The position numbers and the translations under genes are program-made. From positions 1,116,001 through 1,180,000 of the forward strand of contig JARGXX010000013.1 of NCBI GenBank assembly GCA_030374765.1: DNA of 64,000 nucleotides, in the 5' to 3' direction. Positions 33,081 through 41,795 of this stretch are shown here, one piece after another (positions within the stretch are counted from its first letter, which is position 1; each line of letters begins with the position of its first letter). The stretch is from Agarophyton chilense (taxonomy: Eukaryota; Rhodophyta; Florideophyceae; Gracilariales; Gracilariaceae). The notes under the pieces are model-generated. The model made no database searches. It saw nothing but the letters and a program-made list of their open reading frames with translations, and had not been told where the DNA came from.

Positions 33081-33371
33081 TTACCCGACTTGGGCAAGAT
33101 CCAGATTTGGAGGCAAGGTTACCCGAGCGCGTCGGTGATAGGATAAAACCTTAGACCTCGGAAGGTGCTCAATGGGTTCCACTGTATCCTCATCAGGCGA
33201 GAATCCGTACCATCGGACTTGGTAGCGAACTTCTCCCTCGGGGGTGTAGATGTGACGCACGATGCGATCGATAACGAATTCCTGCGGGTACACTTTTCCC
33301 TGTTCGGGCTTCTCTTCCATCTTGGAACGCTCTAGTTCCCTTGAGGGTGTCAACGTAGGGTATAGACACAC
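33081..33371 (-). pseudogene. Chromodomain remnant of element 3 pol
   Basis: Minus frame with a chromodomain: 'FVIDRIVRHIYTPEGEVRY', then 'VRWYGFSPDEDTVEP' and 'RSKVLSYHRRA', ending at 33081. Chromodomains steer chromovirus integration to methylated histones. The integrase that should precede it is absent, so this is the surviving end of pol. Confidence 0.8.
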
Positions 33372-34430
33372 CCCGGTGGGTTCTTTTCCGTGTTGCGAGC
33401 GCGTCTCAGCACTTCGCCCAAACGGCGCCGAGTGGCATGTGGGCTACGTTGTAACTTCCGTCTACGGAGTCAAAACGGCCCAGTTTTGGGTTCTTCTTAA
33501 AGCTGAGATTTTCCCGATAAGAACAGTGTTCTTAGATTCCGTGACGGTTGAGAAACTGCGACGCGGTAGCGTCTCTAATCTCAGAAGGGTAAGACTTCAA
33601 CGTCAACCCGAGCTACGGGGACGAAGGTTGCTCTTGTGCAACGCGCCGTGCGACGGAGGCGGTTTGCGCGACGGTTGGTCGTCAGAGCCTTTTGATTGGC
33701 TCAGTGAGGCGGTTTGCGCGACGGTTGGTCGTCAGAGCCTTTTGATTGGCTCGGTGCCATTCGACGTGTGCCACATAAATGCGCGGGCGCCGGTTGCCAC
33801 TCCGCAAGCGGATGTGAGGTGGCGCTTTCGGCACGCGCTAGCACTCTCCTTAGCTGTCCCCGACGGGTCTCACTCATTTCTTTCCCATTCCTGAGGGTTC
33901 CAGTGTCTCCATAGTAGTTCCTATTCCCATTCCATAACGGAGAGCCAAATTTGGTCAACCTTGTCGTCGAGATCTTCCCCGTGCCGGTCCGTTGACACAA
34001 CTCGTTCCCGAGAAAGCGGGGTTTGAGTGTGCGGCACCTCAGTGTCTCTTCCGCGGCGGCGGGTGATCGTCGGCTCTGTAGGCGTTCCGGGTGCGGAGTT
34101 CTCCACACGACTCTCCCTAGGCGGGTTTTCGTCATCTTTTCTGACGTCGTGCTCGGCTGGGTCGGCGGTGATGTCGCTACCCATACGCTAGGGTTGTGAC
34201 TTCTCTGTCGCCGGCTCGGTCGGGCTCGCCGTCTCACTGTGAGAACTAGATTCCCTGTTAGGGCGACTGGCTGACGCCGAAACATCGTCCTGCGAAGGAA
34301 CTAAGTCCTCCTCCCCCTCCTTAGGCGGAGAGCCAGGAGGCTTGATTACCTCCGGTGGGGGAGTAACTCTGTAAGAGTTCGTTGACTGGGCCCTTGAGGG
34401 AGCGGGCCCAGGTTCGGGAGTATCCGAAGT
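33372..34430 (-). other. Element 3 deleted region between gag and chromodomain
   Basis: Where about 4 kb of PR-RT-RH-IN should be there is about 1 kb without pol motifs. A frame at 33921-34184 ('STDRHGEDLDDKVDQIW') may be the old gag-pol linker. It includes a 50-bp tandem duplication and a segment matching the antisense ORF (see separate entries). Confidence 0.6.
33656..33755. repeat. 50-bp tandem duplication, two copies
   Basis: GAGGCGGTTTGCGCGACGGT... occurs at 33656-33705 and again at 33706-33755 with a single visible difference near the ends. Confidence 0.9.
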
Positions 34431-36461
34431 TTAGTTTTTCGAAGCGGACCCCACCGAATTCGGTGCAGCTGCCTCGAAGGGGACCGGTTGTTCCCCGTTC
34501 GCGGGTACAAGTTCTGTATCCCTGTCAGCAAGGTGAGCTCGGAGTATCCTTTGTTCCTCATACGACCTACTCGGGACTCGAGCTTTCTCCTCAGGGGTCA
34601 GAGCCTCGTACTGAGCGATAACTCGTGAACCCTCCCGCAGGGGAAATGTGCAGTCTGGTGCTTTGTGACCACGGAGGTAACACAAATAGCAAATCAGCTC
34701 TGCCGGGTTCGGTTGTGGACGTGAATCCACGCGACGTGGTGCTGTATCCCTCCATCCGGGGCGAGAGAACCGAGCAGCGGTATTCGCAAAAGGTAGCGAT
34801 GCGGCTGGCACCCTCCGTCCGTGGGTATAGAGCGCAGGGTCTTCATCCGTAGCCGGAGCGGATGTCGACGGCAACTCAGACGTACCCATAGATTCGGGGT
34901 TACTTCCCATGAAGTGAATGTTATCATTGACCCCCACAGGGGTAGGGCCTCCTTCGAGTGACAAAGACGAGTTACCTCCATCGGCGAGGAGTGCACTTGT
35001 CGGCCGACTCTTTCGGTTCTGCCGGGCACGGAGAGTATCCCCCTCAGCCTGGGCGTACTGAACCAATTCCAAGTAGGTCAGCTTGCGCTTCTCTTCCCGA
35101 TGTCGGGCAACCAATGCCCTTATCGAGGGGTCCAAACCATCCACAAACATGGTGCATCTCTCGTAGGCGGGGAATACATTCCCGCATCGGTGAAACGCTT
35201 TATTCAAGCGAGTTGAATACACCGTTTCGGTTTCCATCGGCTTCTGCCGCGTATCCCTTAATGCAAGGATTGCTTCCTGAATCGCATTTCCAGTAGCGTA
35301 TGACCTCAAGAGGTACTGCACCGCTTCGGGCCAGCACGTGACTCCCCCTTCCGAGGCTCGGGATGATCCACGGACGGAGTTGAACTGGTCTTCAGCCATC
35401 CCCTTTAAGAAATAGGGTAATGCAAGATACGCTTGCGCTTCACTCATACCGAGGATGTCAGCCTCCTGGACGAACCTCGCAAGGAAATCGAGCACCAGAA
35501 TTGGGTCTGTTCCTGTGAACTCCCTCTTCTGTAGGGTGATGCTGAGCCTTTTGATGTAGTCCTTGACCTTACCCGTTCCGCGGGATGTTCGATCTCCCGA
35601 AGGGTTATCCAACCGGTAATAGCGGTACGATAGCAGCTTCCGATAGAGAGGATTCGTCGGCTTCAGCTCCCTTAATCCAAGGTGTTTCCTACCCTTCTTC
35701 CGGGTACGGATTGCCCCTTGAGAGGTGTAAGTAGCCTTTGACCGAGTCGCCCGGGATGACCGGCGTTCATCTTCACTATCCGAAGATTCGGAGGACGAAC
35801 TCGATGACGAGCGATTGGGATCGGAATCCGATAAATCCTCTTGGAGGTGAACCCTCTTCTTGGACTTGCGGCGGTCCCGTTTAGCGGAGCGGTGTTCTTC
35901 GTCTTCCGAAACGTCGGGTTTATCCTTCGAGGCTTCTGTGTCTCCGTCCATACGGATAATGGCCTCGAGGGTTTCCAGCCGAGCTCGGAAGCGTTCCGCT
36001 TGCGCGCGGTGTTCCTCCACGAGGCTCCGGTACTCCTGGATAAAGAGCCCAGGGGTACCAAAGCTTTCCAAAAGGGAGTTCACATCCCTCCTCAGGGTAC
36101 GAAGGTCATCGGCGACTCCCCGCATCGGGGCGTCCTCCACCTTGAGGCGGAGGGTAGTAACCTCCTGAAGGAGCTCGACGTGGGCCGCGTTGGCGATATC
36201 GATTCGAGTTTCCAGGCGCTGTAATTCAGGGTCGGCCCGACTTCGGGGTGCTGCTGAGGGGGTCTCCACCACTGGAGCTGGGCCCACAGCCACGACCTCT
36301 CGAGGACCTGAAACCACTGAGGGTGCTCTCCGAGTGTCCGGATCGATACCGGAATCGTTCCGACCTTCGGGAATTGAGTTCCTCGACCTAGGCGGGGCCG
36401 GGGGCACTGAATCCGCTTGACGGTTCGATCCAGTCCTGGAACCACGGGTAGGCGGCGACAT
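34431..36461 (-). CDS. gag: Element 3 gag, intact
   Basis: 676-residue Gag from ATG 36461 to the stop at 34431, uninterrupted. Order: Pro/Ser-rich start; a long coiled-coil-like part (residues ~85-180, 'ETRIDIANAAHVELLQEV'); a Ser/Asp/Arg-rich linker ('SSSSSSSESSDSEDERRSS'); the capsid core ('ILVLDFLARFVQEADILGMS' to 'FVDGLDPSIRALVARH'); and a CCHC knuckle 'CYLCYLRGHKAPDC' near 34650, which binds RNA. The core aligns with the element 1 gag in order and motifs. Intactness in an element lacking pol suggests that Gag is still used for packaging or that insertion is recent. Confidence 0.88.
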   Translation of the reverse strand: MSPPTRGSRTGSNRQADSVPPAPPRSRNSIPEGRNDSGIDPDTRRAPSVVSGPREVVAVGPAPVVETPSAAPRSRADPELQRLETRIDIANAAHVELLQEVTTLRLKVEDAPMRGVADDLRTLRRDVNSLLESFGTPGLFIQEYRSLVEEHRAQAERFRARLETLEAIIRMDGDTEASKDKPDVSEDEEHRSAKRDRRKSKKRVHLQEDLSDSDPNRSSSSSSSESSDSEDERRSSRATRSKATYTSQGAIRTRKKGRKHLGLRELKPTNPLYRKLLSYRYYRLDNPSGDRTSRGTGKVKDYIKRLSITLQKREFTGTDPILVLDFLARFVQEADILGMSEAQAYLALPYFLKGMAEDQFNSVRGSSRASEGGVTCWPEAVQYLLRSYATGNAIQEAILALRDTRQKPMETETVYSTRLNKAFHRCGNVFPAYERCTMFVDGLDPSIRALVARHREEKRKLTYLELVQYAQAEGDTLRARQNRKSRPTSALLADGGNSSLSLEGGPTPVGVNDNIHFMGSNPESMGTSELPSTSAPATDEDPALYTHGRRVPAASLPFANTAARFSRPGWRDTAPRRVDSRPQPNPAELICYLCYLRGHKAPDCTFPLREGSRVIAQYEALTPEEKARVPSRSYEEQRILRAHLADRDTELVPANGEQPVPFEAAAPNSVGSASKN

Positions 36462-36671
36462 GCTGCAGACACGACACCGACGATTCGGGGTAACGATGAA
36501 ATTCGATCACGAGATTCCTGGAGAACGGATGACGTAACACAAAACAAAAATAAAAACCAATTCCACCCTTTCCAAAGCGGACCATTACAACAAATCTTCA
36601 CGACGTTGCTTCCTCTTCCAAGAGATATTCCAACACGTGGATAACCAACCCAAAAGTCAGAGAACGGATTC

Positions 36672-36686
36672 TAAGTCGGGAGACCA
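36672..36686 (-). promoter_or_regulatory. Primer-binding site of element 3
   Basis: Minus strand TGGTCTCCCGACTTA starts two bases after the 5' LTR and shares its first 13 bases with the element 1 PBS. Confidence 0.8.
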
Positions 36687-36688
36687 CT

Positions 36689-37602
36689 TGTGGAGCAAAA
36701 CCCGGCGACGGGAAGTGCTCTCAAGGTGTTCGAAGCCTTGCTCCCTGGGGGAGGCAGACTCAGAGACAGAGCCCTCCGTTCCACCCGTAGTGTGGGGTGT
36801 AACTCCCACGGGGGATTCCGGCAGTACCGACGGAGGTGAGGGGTAGAAACCGTGGATCGGGAATGGGTATGGGTATCCCAAAGAATGGGGGGAAAATCCG
36901 GCGAAGAGGAAAAACGGGGCGAGGGTCGGGCACTGACAGGCACCGGACCCGAGAACCAGAAAAGGGGCGAAACAACAAAAGAAACCCAATACAGGGGCGG
37001 AAACCTGTCCTCGAAAGGAAACACAAAAAGCACGCAACAAGTAAGCGGAACCCCCACGGGGTATCGTGCACGCAGGTCGTCTGAGCGGTCCCAAGGAGGT
37101 GGTTGCACGGAACCCAAACGTGGGCACTCTCCAAGTGGAGTCGTGTCTCTACGCAGGCGTTGCTAACCAGAGCCCGTTCCGGGTTGTAAGACCGAAACGA
37201 TGGCGACGAAGAACCTCTAAAGGTATCGAAGACCAACCTTGGTTATCATTTACTTTGAGCTTCGGACTGTCAGATCTCATCTCCCTAAGTAGGGCCCACT
37301 AACTAAACTCTACAGTAGTGCACACCTGCTCAGGGCCATACACGTGGAGATCCAACTGTCAGGGCCCAAAAGTCCAACGTTCTACAAATATCCGAAAATC
37401 GGTGCCAAAATTAAGCCACGTGTATCACGGGGCCAATCCAACCATGGGCCATCCGAATTTTCCCTTAAAGGCGAAATATAACCAGAAAACAGTGCCACCT
37501 CAGCACACCTTAGAGAGGATCATAATCATAACCCTCGGAGGGTTCAATCCTCATTCTATGAGTTGCATCTTCAAGTATTTCCTGACTGGGCGTTGCTCTA
37601 CA
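36689..37602 (-). repeat. 5' LTR of element 3
   Basis: 914 bp, paired with 30788-31704. It drives gag, which begins 228 bp inside. Confidence 0.95.
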
Positions 37603-37607
37603 GAAAA
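37603..37607. repeat. Target-site duplication GAAAA, right copy (element 3)
   Basis: Matches 30783-30787. Confidence 0.85.
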
Positions 37608-38733
37608 ATGGTGCGACAAAGGAGCCAAAGCGTGCTAATTTGTTCAAGCGGGGAGATGGTGTGGTTCTTTTAATCGTCTGTTGCCCAACGGAGAGTGATA
37701 CACTTCAGGGTTTCATCCACGTGGTTGAGGGCAGTTGTGGGTTCGAAGAAGCGGACGAAAGCGTATTTGAGATCGTCAGGATCTTCATATGTTTGGGGAA
37801 ACGAAAAAAAGCCAAGGGCTTGCAGACCCGAACCGTAAGGAAGTCGCAGATAGGTGGTGGAGTACTGGAGACGAGAATGTGGGTGAACTGTGGTAGTTTG
37901 GAAAGACAGAAGGTGGAGGTGGCAAATTTGTGCTAAATGACAAGAACTGGTAGTCCTCTGAAGCGGATGAAGTTAGATGTTTGGTCGACGTCTTACAGGG
38001 AGAGGCCGAACTTGAAATGGATGGAGGTGAAGAGTTGACAAGAGAAAAAGGTAAAAGAGAAGGGAGAAATGTAAGATGAAAAGAGTCCGAGAGCTTCGAG
38101 ACACATGTCGTGAAAGAGAAAAGTCGAGTCGCGTGAGATTTTGGTGATGAAAGAGTGAGTATAAGAGGCGAAGATGATTTATAGAGAAGCATTGGAGCAG
38201 TTTTGGTTTGCACGGAGGTATTTCTTTCCAGTGATGATTTCGGGCAAGAAGACAGTAGTATCGTCGCGGACCATGTAAAGCTTTCGAGAAAAACGGAAGG
38301 AAGAGTTTGAGAAGGATGATAGGTGGTAGGGAACGATGGTTGATTTTCGGAATCCTTCTTTTTGTTGGACTGCGTCGAATATTTCTCTGTGAGAAGTTTA
38401 TGATCTTTTGGATGTGCGCTAATATTAGTTTCTGAAGAGAAGGTGTGCGTTTTTGTAGATGACGGCGTCAGTGAATTGAAGAGCTCCGTATAGTTCGATT
38501 TCAGCAATGATTTGGTCGAGAAGGTGGAAATTGAGTATTTCGAATTGAGAAGTCCTCTTTTTAGTGAAGGGGGCTCGCAGCGGAAAGGGGATGGGTGTTT
38601 GGCGGTTTTTGAGGCGGGGCGAGGAGACATGGCGAGGATAAATGGCGCTTGTAGAGAAGAGGGATGTGTGGTGCACGTTGGTGTGCAAGAACTGGAATAC
38701 TTGCGGCTGTCGCAAATATGGATGATGCACCAT
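37608..38733 (-). pseudogene. Decayed gene of unknown repeated family, split by element 3
   Basis: Read on the minus strand, protein-like segments appear in changing frames: 'SQFEILNFHLLDQIIAEIEL' and 'ALQFTDAVIYKNAHLLFRN' (about 38600-38425), 'KLYMVRDDTTVFLPEIITG' (about 38280), 'TTYLRLPYGSGLQALGFFS' and 'DDLKYAFVRFFEPTT' (37860-37730), then 'CITLRWATDD' and a stop. The end of the protein lies across element 3 at 30787-30618. The pattern resembles C-terminal regions of large transposon-linked proteins, but I cannot name the family. Several stops and frame shifts. Confidence 0.5.
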
Positions 38734-39223
38734 TTTCGCGGCTATTCAAGGACACGCGTCGTTGGCACAGGACGCAGAGATTGGCGAAGCATTTTGGTAA
38801 ATGGGCCGTTTTTTGGTGAGTTTGGGCACAGGGAGTGAAACATATTTGTGCAACTGAGGATTTAGTGTAATTGGCATTTCCGAAATCAAGGTCACCCAAT
38901 ACAGAATAGTCTTTGCATAAAGTGTTAATTGGTGTGGCTTTACTGCTTTTTGGAGTGTGCAGATGGAAATGAAGAAATGTGTCGGTTTATTGTTGTTTGC
39001 TGTACAAGGATACAGAGTGTCTGAAGGGTGCGCATGCTTATACTGAGATTGTAGTGTAATTTGGGTCATTGAAACGTGGCAAAAGCTGCAAAAGGGAAAT
39101 TTACATGAAACAAGTAGATAGTGTATTTACAGTATGATAGATCGGCAGCGGTGGGTGTTAGTGCAATGAGGAATGACGAAGACGAGATGGAAGTAAAGTG
39201 GAGTTAGAGTGTTCCTCTCTCAG
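38734..39223. other. No gene seen
   Basis: Transition from the repeat block to the gene island; no frame or repeat I can support. It may hold the 3' UTR of the following minus-strand gene. Confidence 0.5.
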
Positions 39224-39694
39224 TCACCATCCCTTTGTCCTCTTTATGTAGAACAGACCGAGTACAAGCAGCAAGACGAAGATAGCAGCAAGCACAAGAG
39301 CAGCAATAACCCAGGGACTGTGCAGCGAACGACTGTGGGCGTCCGACGCGTGATTACCGCCGCCGGCGTAGAACGGAGCCGTTGCGCCCTTTGCACCCTT
39401 TCCGCCGCCGCCCTTGCCGCCACTGCTGCTGCTGCTGCTGCTGCTGCCGCCGCGGCCGCCGCGGCGCGCGCCGGGCAGAGGCGACAGCGACGCGACGGGC
39501 GGCGCGACGGGCGGCGCGGCGCGGCGTTGCGGCGGCGGCGACGGCAGCAGCAGCAGCAGCAGCAGCAGCGACGGGGATGGTAAGAAGGGCGGCGACGCAG
39601 CAGCAGCAGCAGCAGCAGCAATGGTGGTGTCACAAGCGAGCGAGAGCGCGAGGAGCGCGAGCGCGAGCGGCGCGCAGGCGTGCGCAATCATCAT
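39224..39694 (-). CDS. Small Ser/Gly-rich type I membrane protein
   Basis: 156 residues from ATG 39694 (paired ATG ATG; the longer frame to 39736 has only GTG). Residues 1-22 look like a signal peptide ('HACAPLALALLALSLACD'). Then come an Ala8 run, a Leu8 run, Pro/Ala-rich sequence, a Ser8 run and a Gly/Lys-rich stretch. Residues ~126-150 form one transmembrane helix ('VIAALVLAAIFVLLLVLGLF'), followed by a short basic tail 'KRTKGW'. Predicted at the cell surface or in the endomembrane system. The three homopolymer runs all come from CTG-type repeats read in different frames. The gene diverges from the phosphoesterase gene (346 bp between start codons). No known family. Confidence 0.6.
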   Translation of the reverse strand: MMIAHACAPLALALLALSLACDTTIAAAAAAAASPPFLPSPSLLLLLLLLPSPPPQRRAAPPVAPPVASLSPLPGARRGGRGGSSSSSSSSGGKGGGGKGAKGATAPFYAGGGNHASDAHSRSLHSPWVIAALVLAAIFVLLLVLGLFYIKRTKGW

Positions 39695-40040
39695 GGCGGA
39701 AGCGGCGCGTCTGGCGTGCGGCCACCACGGGCGCACAACGCAGCCGCATGTTTTGCTACCTCACTGTTGCAAGAAATAATCATTTTTGCAGCAGTGTGGC
39801 GACGCTTCGTATTCACCACACACGCAGTCCACGCGAAAGATTCAACGTACCCGACACGCCGCACAAAGCGGGGCGCGGTCGCGCGATGGGGGCGTTTCGA
39901 GCGCGCGACAATCGTGTGGGGGGCGAGGCGATGGTGCTTAAAAACGCGCGGGGGGGTGAGCGCGAGCAAATGAGGAGAGCTCGAAGGCGTGGCGGCTGAG
40001 TGGCGGCTGAGTGGCGGCCCTGGCGACGACGACGGCGACG

Positions 40041-41177
40041 ATGGCTGACACGGACGGCGAGCGCGCGCCGTTACTACTGGCGTGGCGACGACGACAGCGA
40101 CGATGGGGCGCGAAGTTGTTGCTCGCGGCGGCGTTTTGCACAACAACGGCGTCGGTGGCGCTGTTGGCGGCGACGCAGCTCGCACACAACGCGCACACAT
40201 CACGCGCCTCGCATCTGCACGCGACACGGCCGTGGCGCCGCGCAGCATCGGTGCTTGTGCTCGGCGATTGGGGACGCAACGGGCTACACGGGCAGCGCGG
40301 CGTGGCGCGCGCCATGGCTGTTATAGTGCAGCGCGAACGGGCGCACAGTGGAAACGATAGCGTGCATGTGATATCGACCGGCGACAATTTCTACCCGTCG
40401 GGGGTGCGCAGCGTGCGTGATGCGCACTTCAACGCTTCGTTCGAGACGGTGTACGGGGACGCGCGGTTGCGCAACGTCCCGTGGTGGGTCACGTTGGGCA
40501 ATCACGACCACGACGGGCGAGTGGGGGCGCAAGTGAAGTACAGCGCGCGGTCGACGCGGTGGCGATTGCCGGCGGCGTACCACGCGGCGTGGGTGACGCG
40601 CCATGTGCGCGGCGTGTTTCTCGACACGACGACGTTGCTGGTGCACGGCCACAACAGTGGTCAACAAACATGGTTACGCAACGAGCTACTTGCGCAGCCG
40701 CGCGACACTCGTTTCATCCTGGTGGGGCATCACAACCAATTCAGCGCGTCGACGAGCGACCACGGCGGCAACAGCGCGCTACGCACGATACTACAACGCG
40801 CAATGCGCGGGGGGCACGCGCGACGCATGCTGGCCTACGTCTCTGGACACGAACACTCGCTCATGCATCTGCGCGTGCGCCATCAACAACAACAACAACA
40901 AGCACACATGGAAGAGCACGTGGTGAGCGGTGGTGGATCCAAGCTGAGCGCGGTGCGCGCGGTGCCGCAAGCGCAGCGACGACGGTGGCGACGATGTTGC
41001 GGCGTGCTGGCGGCAGCGCGCGATGCGCGCGACGCCACGCGCTCGCACGCCGCGTGGGCGGCCGCGGCGCACGGCGTCATGGTGCTGCGCCTTCGCGCCG
41101 ACGCGCTGCAGCTGGAGGCGGTGGACGCGCGCGCTCGCGTGCTGTACCGATTCTCGAAGCGCCTGCCGCCTCTTTGA
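40041..41177 (+). CDS. Metallophosphoesterase, purple acid phosphatase (ACP5-like) type
   Basis: 378 residues from ATG 40041. The frame extends to a GTG at 40011, but this ATG is the first Met. A signal anchor lies at residues 24-46. The metal-binding blocks are all present in order: GDWG (75-78), GDNFY (114-118), GNHD (153-156), GHHN (229-232) and GHEH (269-272). They coordinate the two-metal centre that hydrolyses phosphate monoesters. The GDWG/GDNFY forms and short length match the small, mammalian-like acid phosphatases. Probably secretory or vacuolar, facing the lumen. A Gln run follows GHEH. The C-terminal ~90 residues are Arg/Ala-rich. The gene converges on the helicase gene with 43 bp between stop codons. 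Confidence 0.88.
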   Translation: MADTDGERAPLLLAWRRRQRRWGAKLLLAAAFCTTTASVALLAATQLAHNAHTSRASHLHATRPWRRAASVLVLGDWGRNGLHGQRGVARAMAVIVQRERAHSGNDSVHVISTGDNFYPSGVRSVRDAHFNASFETVYGDARLRNVPWWVTLGNHDHDGRVGAQVKYSARSTRWRLPAAYHAAWVTRHVRGVFLDTTTLLVHGHNSGQQTWLRNELLAQPRDTRFILVGHHNQFSASTSDHGGNSALRTILQRAMRGGHARRMLAYVSGHEHSLMHLRVRHQQQQQQAHMEEHVVSGGGSKLSAVRAVPQAQRRRWRRCCGVLAAARDARDATRSHAAWAAAAHGVMVLRLRADALQLEAVDARARVLYRFSKRLPPL

Positions 41178-41220
41178 GACACAAACACAAACAAAACACA
41201 CACACAAACGCTCTTCTTCT

Positions 41221-41760
41221 TCACTCTCGGCCGAGAGCCGAGTCAAAGCGCGCGCGCAGCGACGTCGCAGCCGCGCCGCGCCACCAGCGGTCGTACGACA
41301 CGCCGTCGCGCCACCACGCGCGCGCCACCACGCCGCCGCCGCCGTCGCCGTCGCGCAGCAGCCAGCGCGCGGCCGCGCCGTCGCCGCCGAGCGCCCCCGC
41401 GCCGCGCAGCAGCATTTCATGCGCCACGCGCGCCCGCTCCGCAAGCACCTCCACATCTCCATCTCCATCTCCACCTCCATCTCCATCTCCATCGCCATCG
41501 CCATCTCCATCTCCATCGCCATCTCCATCTCCATCGTCGCCATCTCCACCGTCGCCGGCGCGCAGTAGCAGCACGTGCAGCGCGGCCATCGTGCGTCGCA
41601 CCAGTCGCCGCGCGTACGCGCCGTCGCCGCGCGTGGCGCGCGTGGCCGCGCCCCATCCCATTCCGCGCGCCAGCCGCCATGTGGCGCGCGCCGCCGCCGC
41701 GTTGAGCGTGCGCGGCGCCGCCGTCGCTGCGCCACGCGCGCCCCCCCATCCCTGCGTCTC

Positions 41761-41795
<35 letters not shown>

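Larger units (their letters stand above)
30788..37602 (-). mobile_element. Element 3: young non-autonomous chromovirus derivative with antisense ORF
   Basis: 6,815 bp, oriented on the minus strand: LTRs of 914 and 917 bp with few differences, GAAAA duplications, PBS, an intact gag of 676 codons, a residual chromodomain, and a reading frame on the opposite strand near the 3' LTR. Protease, RT, RNase H and integrase are gone. It must have been moved by enzymes of another copy. Intact gag and similar LTRs indicate a recent insertion, younger than element 1. Confidence 0.92.

Noticed and set aside
37785..38630. 281-codon minus frame as a real gene
   Set aside because: Ser/Thr/Pro-rich with no domain; protein-like segments lie in the neighbouring frames, so the region is a frame-shifted pseudogene.
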